From Cylindrotheca closterium (Eukaryota > Bacillariophyta > Bacillariophyceae > Bacillariales > Bacillariaceae), in NCBI GenBank assembly GCA_933822405.4, contig CAKOGP040001925.1, positions 67,855-131,854 of the forward strand: DNA of 64,000 bases. Reading direction: 5' to 3'. Of this stretch, positions 20,829-31,103 are shown piece by piece; the stretch's first letter is position 1; each line of letters opens with the position of its first letter. The position numbers and the translations under genes were made by a program. The notes under the pieces are model-generated. The model was not told the origin of the DNA. It worked only from the letters and a program-made list of their open reading frames with translations, and did no database searches.

Positions 20829-21988
20829 ATGACAGTTGAAAATTCTGACAATGTACCACTTGCCATTGCTTTAGTGTTGGGCGCTGGAGCCTCCACTGGC
20901 CTGGGAGCTGCCGTGGTATTTTTCCCCAGTCTGGTCATGATTGCCTCTCGAAAAGTCTTGGGAGGCTCATTGGGTTTCTCGGCGGGTGTCATGATTTACG
21001 TTTCCTTTGTGGAAATTATGGGCAAGTCGGTCATTGCCTTTAAAGATGGTGGTTATGATGCTAACAAGGCTCAGATGTTTGCTGCTGGTGGCTTCTTTGG
21101 CGGTGTCATTATCATGATGGTACGTTTCGTGGTCTATGTTATTGGTGGCTACCTGGCGCAATGACATATCCCTATGAAACATTCACTCACTCACTCGCTC
21201 ACTCACTCACTCACTCACTTATCTGTCTCTTTGCCTTTGCCTTTGCTTAGATTCTAAACAAGATAGTATCCTCCCTTTTGGGAGATGTCAATACCCGTGG
21301 ACAACCTGGACCAGTCAGTCCCACACCAGTGGCCAAAACCATGAGGGAATCCGACAGCAAGGACGATGATGATGAAGAACAACCAGCTGTCGAAAAGGTT
21401 GAAATTGATGGGGTAGAAATTGAAGTCGACGATGATTTCGAAGACAATCTTCCTTTGCCAAACCAAGGAAATAATGACGATGATGATGCCGATTCCAAAG
21501 GAGAGGGCGAAATGGACGAAGACGAACGAAAAAAACTGGTCGCCATGGGAATGAATACAGCACTGGCCATCGGACTGCACAACTTTCCGGAAGGTCTAGC
21601 CACATTTGTGGCGGCGGTGAATGATCCAGCCATTGGTTTGGTATTGGCCGTTGCCATTGCAATTCACAACATTCCAGAAGGTTTATGTGTGGCACTGCCG
21701 ATCTATTATGCGACTGGAAGTCGTCTAAAAGCTTTTCTGTGGGCCTTGTCATCGGGCGCCTCCGAAGTGGTTGCCGCTCTGCTCGGGTGGGCTGTCTTGG
21801 CTTCGGCCGTCGACGATGTCACGTATGGAATCTTGTTTGCCGTTGTGGCGGGGATGATGGTGATTATTAGTGTGCGAGAACTCTTGCCAACGGCTCATCA
21901 CTACGACCCAGAAGATAGAGTGGTATCCCATGCTTTTATCCTGGGAATGATGCTCATCGCAATATCTCTGGTTCTCTTCCTAGTTTAA
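20829..21988 (+). CDS. ZIP-family metal transporter (342 aa, two exons)
   Basis: Exons are 20829-21119 and 21251-21988; the 131-bp intron (ATGATG|GTACG...GCTTAG|ATTCTA) is phase 0 and carries an ACTC repeat. Predicted zinc/iron importer of the ZIP family, ZupT-like group. TM1-TM3 are in exon 1 ([52 protein letters not shown]). A long acidic variable loop (residues ~125-185, Asp/Glu-rich) lies between TM3 and TM4. TM4 has the metal-site motif HNFPEG (~206) and TM5 has HNIPEG (~236). TM6-TM8 follow, including the E of [13 protein letters not shown]. Both signature motifs are intact, so the transporter should be functional. The loop lacks the usual His repeat and is acidic instead. The localisation and the metal cannot be decided from sequence. 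Confidence 0.9.
21180..21250 (+). repeat. ACTC tandem repeat inside ZIP intron
   Basis: About eight CACT/ACTC units at 21182-21220 within the intron, followed by a pyrimidine tract and the acceptor at 21249-21250. Confidence 0.75.
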
Positions 21989-22408
21989 GAGTGAGTCGAA
22001 GCATTGTGCTGAGGTACGATGAGTGAGTGCTTCTTTTTCAAATGTAGTAATAACGCGCTATTGAGCGCATGTTTTTTTGAGAAACTATCATTGGGTACTG
22101 TATATATATAGTCGACTGTCGATTGTCTTTGAATTTTGCGCCACAATGATTATTCCTTTACTCCTCGCTCACTCATAGTAACTGTACCCCTCCCCCCAGC
22201 TCTTTCCTCGCAAGTTGCAGTTTGCTAATGGGCATTATTCTTCCGTTACTTGCCATCAATGACATTACAAAATCCGCATTTTGGCTCCATTCGCGAGTGA
22301 AGCAGGTTGCGACATCATTCTTCCTTTCCTTGCTAAAATAGTGACTGCATTTTTTCCACTCGTGATTGCCCAGTCCCGCAATCGCATTTAGTACTAGTAC
22401 TAGTACTT

Positions 22409-22754
22409 TCACTTGGGAATTGTAGACCTTGCAGGCAACAAGGCAGTAGAAAAAAAGACGCAAGTAATGATCCAAGCAACTGGGCACGTGGTTGCACAAA
22501 CAATCCCAGTAATTGAGAGAGCAGCAAGAAAGTGGTGCTGGCGGGCGACCAGTGCAAAGCATTTTGGTGCAGCCACTGCCGTGGTGGTAGGCAGGAATCC
22601 CAGTCCAGCAACCGTTGCAGCTTTTCTCATAGCCTCAGAAAATCTTAGCTGGGAGGAGGCGGCAATGGGTGATATTCAGAGGGTAGTACGCAAAAAGTGC
22701 AGACCAAAACCCGCATGCAGACGAAGACTTGGCGGAGATCAAGAGGATGGCCAT
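22409..22754 (-). CDS. Possible small hydrophobic protein (93 aa if spliced)
   Basis: Weak candidate. An ATG at 22754 opens MAILLISAKSSSACGFWSALFA. A 64-nt GT-AG intron (22626-22689) would join it in frame to KAATVAGLGFLPTTTAVA, followed by a hydrophobic segment (FLAALSITGIVCATTCPVAW, then IITCVFF) and the stop at 22409. Without splicing, a 73-aa frame starts at ATG 22630 (MRKAATVAGL). The Ala/Ser/Arg N-terminus and one or two membrane helices would suit a small organelle membrane protein. There are overlapping frames on the other strand, and nothing recognisable as a family. It could equally be non-coding. Confidence 0.25.
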
Positions 22755-23101
22755 GGTGCGATGGTAATAATCGAAGAATAGGAAACATGGTATTCTACAT
22801 GGGATTACATTGCACCGGTAGACCAGAAGGTACGTAGTACAGAATGAATGATTGATTGAACGAAGAATGAATGAATCGAATCCATCGGAATCATGTGAGT
22901 CGAGGCGACCCAATGGAATACCATATCAATTTGAGTTATTCGACCGCAAGAAGAATAAAACATGCATCGCCGCAATAATAATTGTCTCGGAACCCTGCAT
23001 CCCACACTGCTATTACCTTCTCTCGTTTGGATTCAACAGAGGGAATCATCTTCTAGTATCGTATTCACACACTACTAAAGAAATTAACACTCCAACCGAA
23101 G
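22755..23101. other. Short intergenic region
   Basis: Leader and promoter region of the tail-anchored protein gene. GAATGATTGATT/GAATGAATGAAT-type short repeats occur at 22843-22875. No gene was seen. Confidence 0.4.
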
Positions 23102-23592
23102 ATGACAATCAAGGGCCCCAATGCTCACAATTACAACGGCGGCCTTGGTGAACTGCTGGGATGGGGACAGGCGACGAGTCGATATGATTATGCAGACGAT
23201 TACGATGTGGAGGCACATCGTCGCCACTTATATGAACAACATATGCAGAAACAACAACAGAACCAGCAACAGCAGCAGTACACACCACAATACAATAATT
23301 CAGGATTTTCTAATGCTTTGAGTAATCCATCACGACCAAACCAAACTCAACTTGACGTGGGAGGCAATGAAAACGATGCAGCAGCTGATACAGCGGCTGG
23401 AGAAGCTGTAAGAAAGAAGTTACTGTGGGAAAAGTAAGTCTCAGATACATTGATTCAACGTGATGTGATCAATATATTGATTTTCTCATCGTACATTGCT
23501 TCACCTTACATCACAGGAGGAAGAAACAGGCAACCAATCTATTCGCTTTCATCATAATCCTTGTGATTTGGCTGGCTTCAGGATCCATCTAG
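23102..23592 (+). CDS. Small tail-anchored membrane protein (135 aa, two exons)
   Basis: Exons are 23102-23433 and 23517-23592; the 83-bp intron (GGAAAA|GTAAGT...TCACAG|GAGGAAG) splits an AAG codon. Splicing replaces an immediate stop with RKKQATNLFAFIIILVIWLASGSI-stop. This gives a basic patch followed by a 19-residue C-terminal hydrophobic helix with only a few lumenal residues, which is the hallmark of a tail-anchored protein inserted after translation (GET pathway type). The cytosolic part has NAHNYNGGLGELLGWGQATSRYDY, then a Gln-rich tract (QKQQQNQQQQQ) and an acidic/Ala stretch before the basic patch. It is reminiscent in layout of small ER or SNARE-like anchors, but no heptad SNARE motif is evident. 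I do not recognise the family. The splice is strongly supported by frame and consensus. Confidence 0.72.
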
Positions 23593-24200
23593 AAACCCAG
23601 TCATCTCTGGGTTCTTGACGTATTACGGTGGTACTTGTATCTTCCCTGAGATAGACAGTCGTGAATATGATTCATTCCATGGATCGGATCCATATCGAGC
23701 TGTTGACTTGCTGTTGACTGATGTATCAGGCACATCATGAAATTCAGCTCAGTGACTCCAATTGGAATGTTGTTTCATTAGTGGGAAAACTCGTCATCGC
23801 CATGATAAATATTTGAAATATTAAGTTGTACCTGTTATGCATTATCGACGAATATCCCGAATGCATTATCGACGAATATCCCGAAGATACTGACGATGCG
23901 ACATGTTTACACTGAATGCTGCGATTGGCTGGAAGATTCACTAATTATCTGTACTCTTTGTCTCTACCTTGTCATTCCTGTGCCATCGTGACGCGATTAT
24001 TGGGGTTGCCATAATAAGACAAGATTGAATATCACCGATGGCACTAGGAAAATAATACCTTTAGTCTTGCATTTCGGAGAATCCAATAACGAACAGAAGG
24101 AGAAAAGAAGGAGAAAGGGGTGTAACTTGATCTTTCTAATCTACAATACATAGGCATTTTATACACTAATTCCAAAAAGCAAAATGAAAGGTTGGGCAGC
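23593..24200. other. Intergenic between convergent genes, with a 23-24 bp tandem duplication
   Basis: Holds a direct tandem repeat of the unit ATGCATTATCGACGAATATCCCGA at about 23837-23884. Otherwise no gene was seen. Confidence 0.55.
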
Positions 24201-25826
24201 TCAGGCTTTTCGTCCCAATCGCAGCCGACCCAACTTGCGTTGACACTTTTCCATCAAGTACTCCACCTTTTCGACGGGAGCAAAGCTGCCGTATTCTTGA
24301 AGGTTATTGACGGTACGGCGCCGTTGATTCTTGATCTTCAAGGTCTCACGAACGGCCCGAGCAATTTCCTTGGCCGAGTACCCCAATTCCACGCGGACCA
24401 TGCGTTCTCGTGTTTGTCGGGACAGCAACATGTCACTACTACGCCTGTTTGGAGGCCGACCAAAAGTGAGTTTTTCAGTGCTCTCGTCAAAGGCCCATCC
24501 GATCCCAACGCTGGGTCCAGAAGAAGTACTGGGGTGGACTTCAAGTACACGCTCAAAATTCCTCACGTCAGCTTGTGGATTAAAACGGACAGAGAATTTA
24601 CGCTTCTTGGGAACCCGACGTCCAGAGGAGGGTTGGTCGTCTGATACAGAGGCATCTGTTTCTCTTCCGATAGATCGATTCTTCTGGGGGGGACGCGGGG
24701 GAGCATCGCCTTTTGACTTTTTGACTCGAATTTTATCGCGAGCAGCACGATGGTCAGCGCTTCCACGGCGCGGTCTTATTGCAGTCTTGGGGGGCTCATT
24801 TGCCGACGACCTGGAGCTGGATGGCTTCCTGGTGGGAGGGCTCATCATGGCTGGGGAAGATGGAGAAGCTGCGGTATCTTCATCCTTGGTGGTGGAGCTG
24901 GGGATGCTTTGGTAGCTCGAAGGAGTAGCTTGACTGAGAAGATCATTGGAGTCTTCTGTTCGGAAGGTAGAGTGCGACTCGAGGTTTTCTCTGACCATGC
25001 CGAGCTCGTCGTCGTTGATAGGACTGACTTCGCCGGTGAAGTCGATTGAGCTCCGCTTGGCCGGAGGAGATAGAAAGCTTTTCGTGGACAGGCTTTTCGC
25101 GGATCGAAGGTCATCTGTGATGTCGGAACAGACTGAAGCAACTTCTGAGCGCTTGCTGATGGCATTCACTGTAAATATTTTCTTCCACATTTCTGGTGTC
25201 ATTTGATTCCGAATGTGTTCTGGGATTTGAGATAGAATCATGGATTCCATAGCTTCATTTGTTGCAGTCTCAGAAGAATGATTTGACCCATGGCTCACTA
25301 TCGAAGCAATGCTGCCCACCCGAACGGGAGGAGCAATGGTATCCTCCGTGGCTTCAAATCTCCGTTCAGAATCTGATAGTCTTCTTGATACCGTCCTATC
25401 CATTGGAGGTCTAGAGGATAAATCATCATCATCATCATGATGATGATTCGAGTCTTGTATCGTTTCGTCTTCTTCAGCCGCCGGAATGGCGACATCAAGA
25501 GTCCGACCTTGTATATCTGAAAACTCAGATGTATAGGATCTCCTTCTTCTCGGAACACTGGGCAAACAGTCTGCTGCCGGGTCTTCTAATATCTTGCACA
25601 CATTTGGAGCACTCGTTTGTCTATGAAGTATTCTCATGCTGCCAGGTGTCGATTGATCTTCGGTGTCTAAGGAATGTGCCGACAAAGGTTTATTCGTGGG
25701 TGCTCTAGGCCCAGCATCAGATTCACCAACTTCCTCGACCTTGAAGGACCCAGAGGGGCTTCCTCCCTCTGAGAGTGGGAGAGTCATTTGTGTCATAATA
25801 GACTTGTGCGTTTCTGAAACACTCAT
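24201..25826 (-). CDS. Diatom-type disordered protein with C-terminal FNPQADVRNFERVLE domain (541 aa)
   Basis: First member of a three-gene array. The open frame continues upstream to 26024 but without a convincing ATG, so the start is placed at MSVSETHKS (25826); MTQMTLPLSEGG, ten codons on, is an alternative. Residues 1-~400 are Ser/Pro/Asp-rich and disordered, with a short HHHDDDDD stretch and a semi-conserved helix (SQIPEHIRNQMTPEMWKKIF). The C-terminal ~150 residues begin KFSVRFNPQADVRNFERVLE and GPSVGIGWAFDE. This aligns with the KVTFQHITVREYDQTIGDNP-SVGYG-ISLDW segment of its two downstream neighbours. A basic helical part (LSRQTRERMVRVELGYSAKEI) follows. The domain is lineage-typical and its function unknown. 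A basic KKRKFSVRF patch could be a nuclear signal. The stop is TGA. Confidence 0.7.
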   Translation of the reverse strand: MSVSETHKSIMTQMTLPLSEGGSPSGSFKVEEVGESDAGPRAPTNKPLSAHSLDTEDQSTPGSMRILHRQTSAPNVCKILEDPAADCLPSVPRRRRSYTSEFSDIQGRTLDVAIPAAEEDETIQDSNHHHDDDDDLSSRPPMDRTVSRRLSDSERRFEATEDTIAPPVRVGSIASIVSHGSNHSSETATNEAMESMILSQIPEHIRNQMTPEMWKKIFTVNAISKRSEVASVCSDITDDLRSAKSLSTKSFLSPPAKRSSIDFTGEVSPINDDELGMVRENLESHSTFRTEDSNDLLSQATPSSYQSIPSSTTKDEDTAASPSSPAMMSPPTRKPSSSRSSANEPPKTAIRPRRGSADHRAARDKIRVKKSKGDAPPRPPQKNRSIGRETDASVSDDQPSSGRRVPKKRKFSVRFNPQADVRNFERVLEVHPSTSSGPSVGIGWAFDESTEKLTFGRPPNRRSSDMLLSRQTRERMVRVELGYSAKEIARAVRETLKIKNQRRRTVNNLQEYGSFAPVEKVEYLMEKCQRKLGRLRLGRKA

Positions 25827-26914
25827 ATGTTGATATCGACAAGGAATCTTATTGCTTATTGAGAAGTTTGATAAGCTTGAACGTTCCGCTGAAAGTAACC
25901 AATACTGTAGTATTCTACCTGATAAGTTGTTGATATAGGCAAGAGTATCCTGCTGGAAAGTTTTCTGATGAGATGAGACTGCGATATACCTTTGTTGGGA
26001 AAGACAAATTGCCAGTATTTTCACGATGAGAGGAGCAGCACTAAGTGGGATGTAGAATGATGGAAAGTTCTGAAGGATATGAACGAACTTCCAAAAAAAT
26101 TTGGTATTTTGGCCAGATAGAAGGCGAAATTTATTTAAGGCGATTGGTTGCGCTCTAAGCAGCGGTCATTGAACGACACACAACAGATAAGAACACACCG
26201 TTCGACATTCAATCTACTCGTAATTTCTACATATGTATCAGATATCGTTTTGTGCTCTGTTTGCTACGGTACCAGGTACAAGAAGTTCAATGGCGCTTCC
26301 TAAAAGTGCAGAACCCTCACAAATACCGTTGTAGTACCCAACAATGTTTTGTTTCGATAAATATGTAGTCGTCCCGCCGTTTCGAACCGCTTCATTGGCG
26401 CCTTGGAATAATAACGCCCTCATGTTCATCCATTTTATTTAGGCCCGAGACCAGAAAGCTTTCACATAGTTCTTATGTCCCAACAGAAGCTAAAAGGAAT
26501 GGAAGTAGTGCCAAGAGAAAGGCCCAATAGTAACCATCCGCGATGAGATTCCTTAAATCGTCTAACTTCACAAAAGTAGACGGTGCCTCAAATCTCATCG
26601 AAGTTGTGTCACCAAGTGCCAACTACGAGAATTCTGATTCTTGAACCCAACTAGAAATATGCATTTCTACGACTAGTGTAAGAGCGTTTAAAACATACGA
26701 CCCTTGTAAATATCTTATTGATACACGTGGTATTGGTATCCTGAATTGTGTACGGTATAATTCTATGATCACTGGAAATCGCATGTACCGGTACGACGCC
26801 CACATTTTCTAAGATTCTGCCAATATCGCAACCCTACAATCAAGACGTTGGGTCGCTAATCAATCAACACGAGGTCCTGCAGCAACGCTATGATCCTCTT
26901 CGTTCAGCTTCCAA
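25827..26914. other. Intergenic region between paralogues
   Basis: Upstream region of the 541-aa gene, possibly including its 5' UTR or an unrecognised first exon (open frame 25827-26024). TACCGGTA lies at 26786-26793. No independent gene was supported. Confidence 0.4.
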
Positions 26915-28081
26915 CTACTGCAGGCGTGGAGCGCTTTGTACCCGTGTCATGGATGCCTCGACAACGTCGCCTTTCGTGCTCTTTTTTCCTTTCGTCGTGG
27001 CAGCTTGTTCTCTTGGATTGCATTCAGCAGTCTTCTTTTTTGCTCGGTACCGTTTGAATTTTCGAACGGCCGACTCTCTCACTTCTTCCACCGCTATCAA
27101 GGAAGGCATGCTCATATGCACAAATCTGGAAAATTCTCGCTGGGATTTGACCTTGTCGGTGGCTTTCTGGGCTGCCTTGACTTCCGATTCGGAAAAACCA
27201 TAATTCCGCGTGAAAATGGCTTTGCGTTGATTGTGATTGATGTGCATTTGCTCCATGTTGCGTCGTCCACCCCGGTTCGATTCGTACAAGTCCACATGCA
27301 AGGGTTCGTCTTCCTGGTAATGCCAATCCAAGGAGATGGGCGCCCCGTATCCGACACTTGGATTATCTCCGATTGTTTGGTCATATTCCCGAACAGTAAT
27401 ATGCTGAAATGTGACTTTGGAATCAGATTTCCTCATGGCTGGGGATGACGAAGGGGGTTTGGGTGACTTGGGCGACTCTGGAGATTTTGGCTCAGCGTTC
27501 AATAATGCTAGGTCAGGTGCAGAATTGCGTGATGCTATGGAATTCAGCGACTCGATTCTTTTCATCTTGACATATTCCATGTCGGGAGCCGGGAGCTGTT
27601 TCCATCTATTCTGGTTGGTTCGTATAGGGATCTCTTCATGAACTTCTGCTTTCAATATGGACCGAGATGGAAAGCTCGCCGCAGTGGACGATGGTGACTT
27701 TGAGAGCAAATCTGTTTCACCACTTGCATCATCTTGCTGCTGCAATCCACCGTTCTCAGCATCCTGATCATTGCCATCATCCACGTCATCTTTGTTGTCT
27801 TCGATAAAGAATCCTCCATCACCTCCAGGGATTCCATCTGATAATCCAGCTAAAGGCAAGAAGGACACAGGGTGTTCATGATCTGTATTGATAGGCGCAT
27901 GGTGCTCCTTCTCCACTGTTGACGATTCACCTTCTGATGGAAGGGGGTTGTCATTTGGATGACATTCCAGCTTGGTCGGACCTGCTGAAGCAGCAGAAGT
28001 CATTTCGGAGTATGGAGGAGTGGTGGTTACAGTTTCGTTGTACACCGATTGCTCAAGAGCTATTGAGAGTTCAGATGGCAT
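26915..28081 (-). CDS. Diatom-type IGDNPSVGYG-domain protein, paralogue 2 (388 aa)
   Basis: The start is the first ATG of the frame (MPSELSIALEQ, 28081); the frame remains open upstream to 28213 without ATG. The N-terminal ~200 residues are acidic and disordered (FFIEDNKDDVDDGNDQDAEN). There follows a basic link (SRSILKAEVHEEIPIRTNQNRWKQLPAPDMEYVKMKRI) that is conserved with paralogue 3. The C-terminal domain (~255-360) starts KVTFQHITVREYDQTIGDNP, continues SVGYGAPISLDWHY, and has a helical section (MEQMHINHNQRKAIFTRNYG, FSESEVKAAQKATDKVKSQR). It ends with a Lys/Arg tail. Each copy is about 130 residues with a strict IGDNPSVGYG core, suggesting a folded module. The function is unknown, no membrane segment is seen, and the stop is TAG. 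Confidence 0.72.
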   Translation of the reverse strand: MPSELSIALEQSVYNETVTTTPPYSEMTSAASAGPTKLECHPNDNPLPSEGESSTVEKEHHAPINTDHEHPVSFLPLAGLSDGIPGGDGGFFIEDNKDDVDDGNDQDAENGGLQQQDDASGETDLLSKSPSSTAASFPSRSILKAEVHEEIPIRTNQNRWKQLPAPDMEYVKMKRIESLNSIASRNSAPDLALLNAEPKSPESPKSPKPPSSSPAMRKSDSKVTFQHITVREYDQTIGDNPSVGYGAPISLDWHYQEDEPLHVDLYESNRGGRRNMEQMHINHNQRKAIFTRNYGFSESEVKAAQKATDKVKSQREFSRFVHMSMPSLIAVEEVRESAVRKFKRYRAKKKTAECNPREQAATTKGKKSTKGDVVEASMTRVQSAPRLQ

Positions 28082-28528
28082 CTTTTCTGTCGTCACCTCC
28101 TGTTCACTGGTTCGCTGGTGATGTCCCCAATCCCCAGCTTTTGCTTCATTCAATTCGAACAGAAGATTGATGTGGTGATGCGTGGTGATGTGGCGGTGAC
28201 AGTTTCCCGCCAATTTTTATTCCGGCAGCACTCTGAATACGACGCATGAATGACGGACACTTTGCGAGCTTTCATTGTTTCAGCAGGGAGTACTTTTAAT
28301 TATTGCATTTGTTCACAGTTAGTAGACTTCAAAACTTGTTTTAAAATTGTTTACTTGCTTTCTATCATCCCATGTATCTGTGCATAACAAAACTGTTGTT
28401 TGTTGGAATGCCCAACAACAACCTATGCATCATATTATATAAATCATCTTGCCGTCTTTCATAAAAGGCAACGGCGCTGTCGTTATACAGCCTTCTGGTT
28501 CCTTCTCTCCTGTGCCTGTTTGTCCTTT
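28082..28528. other. Intergenic region between paralogues 2 and 3
   Basis: Upstream region of paralogue 2 and 3' flank of paralogue 3; AT-rich around 28290-28450. No gene was seen. Confidence 0.4.
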
Positions 28529-30085
28529 TTACTCGTGCACTAACATTTCACCGCTTGAAACAATAGCCACATCAGAACTCCTGTTCTTGCCCTTATTCCT
28601 GCGTCGTTTCACCTTTCGGACTGCTGACTCTCTCATTTCTTCAAACAGCAACAAGGGTTGCAAGCTCGTTTGCATCATTTTGGAAATTTCTCGTTGAGTT
28701 TTTACCTTATTGGTGGCTCGTTTGGCTGCCTTGACTTCCTCCGGACTGTGTCCATATCTGTGGATCAATATGTTCTTGCGTTGGTAGTGATTCAAGAACA
28801 TTTGTCTCATGGTACGTCTCTTCTTTTTCGTCTCGTAGACGTCCAAGTCCACTGGGTCATGGTCAATATAGGGCCAGTCTAGACTAATCGCAGTACCATA
28901 GCCGACACTTGGGTTATCCCCAATGGTTTGTTGATACTCCCGCACAAAAATCGACTCAAAATTGACATTGGCCTTGGCACCTTCGGACTTGGACCGTTCG
29001 CGGAGGGGCGCAAGAGCGACTGCTGGGGTCCCAGTACAGTCGGATTGGGATCGGTGGTGAATGCCGGTTGGAGGTGGAAAAGGAGTTGTAGCGGTAGTAG
29101 AAGAAGGGACGTCAACCTCTTTGTTTTCCTTTTCCTCCTCTTGGGATTGCAGGAAATCTAGCATTTGCTGCCGCTTCTCCTTGATGATATTCATCTCTGG
29201 TGGAGGCAGCTTCTTCCAGAATCGACGGTGAATTTTCACAGGAATCACCTCGTCTACACTCGCCTTGAGAATGGCCTTGGTTGGCCAAACGGTGGTAGCA
29301 GCAGCCGAGCTGGCGTATGAGTTGTTGCTGTTCAAGGAGGTCCTTTTTGGAATCGATGGCAGTCCAAAGTCTCCTTGTTTGGGGGCAAAACTTATCTTGC
29401 GGGAGGCAGGTTGAGGGAGTTGTGACTTGTTGTTGTTCTTCCATCGTTCACTGTTTGTGATATCTCTACTAACAACCTTGTTGCCGGAAGCCTTGAGGAA
29501 TTCGCTGGATGTTTGAGGAGTCTCCGTCTCGTTGTTGATGGAAGGCGCAAAGAGTTCGCTGGACGACTGGGGTGCGACAGAGCCTGTAGTGAAAGTGACC
29601 GATGATATTCTGGAATCCATATTCGTTTTCTGGAAAGTACTACTGGAATTCAGATCAGTACTCTCGTCTTCATACCATTGTTGGTCGACTGAACTCTCGC
29701 CTTCTTCTGCGTCAGCAGTAGTAAGCGGTTGCTGATCTTGTTGCCGATCATCCAAAGCCTTTTGAGTAGCTTCAGATGAAGCAGTAGAAGTATGAGGTTG
29801 ACCTATTGTTTCAGCAGCAACAGCATTAGGCGTGCTCGAAGGGTCATCCTTATGTGCTTCACAAGCCTGGACCCATACATCCGTGCTATTAACAGATTTC
29901 TTGCTTCCTATTGAACCATCTGAACTTCCAGAGGTATCGGTGAAGTCACCTGAATCCTTGCGATGAGCTTCTGGTGATGTTATTTGGCTGAGGAGATTTT
30001 CAGGGGTCGTATCCCTGGCGAGCGAGTCTTCGGGTTGTGGGAACGAAGTTATCTCGCTATTCGTTGGCAGCACTCTAGTCATCAT
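28529..30085 (-). CDS. Diatom-type IGDNPSVGYG-domain protein, paralogue 3 (518 aa)
   Basis: The start is placed at MMTRVLPTNSEI (30085) because it lies where paralogue 1 has MTQMTLPLSEG; an earlier in-frame ATG at 30202 is possible. The N-terminal ~240 residues are Ser/Thr/Gln/Asp-rich and disordered. The conserved link (AILKASVDEVIPVKIHRRFW, KKLPPPEMNIIKEKR) and C-terminal domain (VNFESIFVREYQQTIGDNPS, then VGYGTAISLDWPY, MRQMFLNHYQRKNILIHRYG) match paralogue 2 closely. The last ~30 residues are strongly basic (RKVKRRRNKGKNR) and could be a nuclear localisation or RNA/DNA-contact tail. A C-terminal position for the module in all three neighbours, with unrelated N-termini, suggests the N-terminal parts diverge rapidly. 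The role is unknown and the stop is TAA. Confidence 0.7.
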   Translation of the reverse strand: MMTRVLPTNSEITSFPQPEDSLARDTTPENLLSQITSPEAHRKDSGDFTDTSGSSDGSIGSKKSVNSTDVWVQACEAHKDDPSSTPNAVAAETIGQPHTSTASSEATQKALDDRQQDQQPLTTADAEEGESSVDQQWYEDESTDLNSSSTFQKTNMDSRISSVTFTTGSVAPQSSSELFAPSINNETETPQTSSEFLKASGNKVVSRDITNSERWKNNNKSQLPQPASRKISFAPKQGDFGLPSIPKRTSLNSNNSYASSAAATTVWPTKAILKASVDEVIPVKIHRRFWKKLPPPEMNIIKEKRQQMLDFLQSQEEEKENKEVDVPSSTTATTPFPPPTGIHHRSQSDCTGTPAVALAPLRERSKSEGAKANVNFESIFVREYQQTIGDNPSVGYGTAISLDWPYIDHDPVDLDVYETKKKRRTMRQMFLNHYQRKNILIHRYGHSPEEVKAAKRATNKVKTQREISKMMQTSLQPLLLFEEMRESAVRKVKRRRNKGKNRSSDVAIVSSGEMLVHE

Positions 30086-31103
30086 GGTCAACGACTGTGT
30101 TGAAACACTTCTTGGTGTTTGTATGTAAATGGAGAGTAGTCGATTGGGCGATCTGCATCCGTAGGTCGGGCTGTGGTACTGTATACTGTGCGTGATTTGC
30201 ATCACTTGTATCTCGTATCGGCACTTCGGCACTTGTAAAATATTGTTGCGACACAAGGTTTCTACAAAGTTCACAAAATAGTTGGGAATTTGTGAGTGTT
30301 ACACTTCCGTCATTATGTAAAACGATCTGTTGATTAGGTAAAACGATCTGTTGATAAATAATACTCTGTCATGATGTCGCAGGTTCGCTTCAGATCCAAT
30401 AAATGAAGCGTTGAAAAATTCTGCCGGTTAAAAAATAACACGAAGAGGTCTGGCGAAACAATTCATTCGCATGAGTCGAGAGCGAGCGAGACTGTGACAT
30501 ACCGGTACATCATACCGGTACATACCGGCATTGAATATGCATGACATTTTGACAAAAATACCGTTGCCTTTTGGCCAACCGCCAGACGGACGTGAGAAAA
30601 ATGCTGAACTGCAGTACTTCTACTGTACCTGGTACCATAGGCAGTGCTGTATCCTTGGCTGTAGTGTCGCTACTGTACCGTGACATACATCCAAAACACC
30701 AAAGTTAAGAACAACGAATGCTTGATGTGTGTGACACATATTTCCAAATAGTATGTCAACACAGCCAGCATTCGTGATCGGAGCCAGCATGCACTTGCTT
30801 GTTTATACTGCATAGTGTGTTTCGTACTTCAGAAAGGCGTCATCTAATAACATCACCATTTTCATGATTAAATCTCATCATCGTTTTGGTTGCTTTCCAA
30901 GAACCGCCGACACCTGTATCTAATTGCTCTTTATATCAGCATTGAAAAAAGAAACTTTGTTAGTGCATTCGGAGTCCGTTTCAAAAATAATACACGACCG
31001 ACTTTTGGACCGCCGTTCAATGCAACAATAAAATATATTACCGCAACATCATACTTTACCCTGTACGTTTCCCGCGGTTCATTCTTACTCCACCAATACG
31101 ACG
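30086..31103. other. Divergent intergenic region
   Basis: Promoter space of paralogue 3 (-) and the DUF285 gene (+). A tandem AAAACGATCTGTTGATNA repeat occurs at ~30318-30356, and clustered TACCGGTA sites at 30500-30507 and 30513-30520. No gene was seen. Confidence 0.5.

Noticed and set aside
22413..22781. 122-codon plus-strand frame
   Set aside because: Non-ATG start, no family features, and it overlaps a somewhat better (still weak) minus-strand candidate.
24201..30274. Extending the three array genes to the ends of their open frames
   Set aside because: The upstream extensions start at GTG/TTG codons and lack conserved sequence; eukaryotic ATG starts were used instead.
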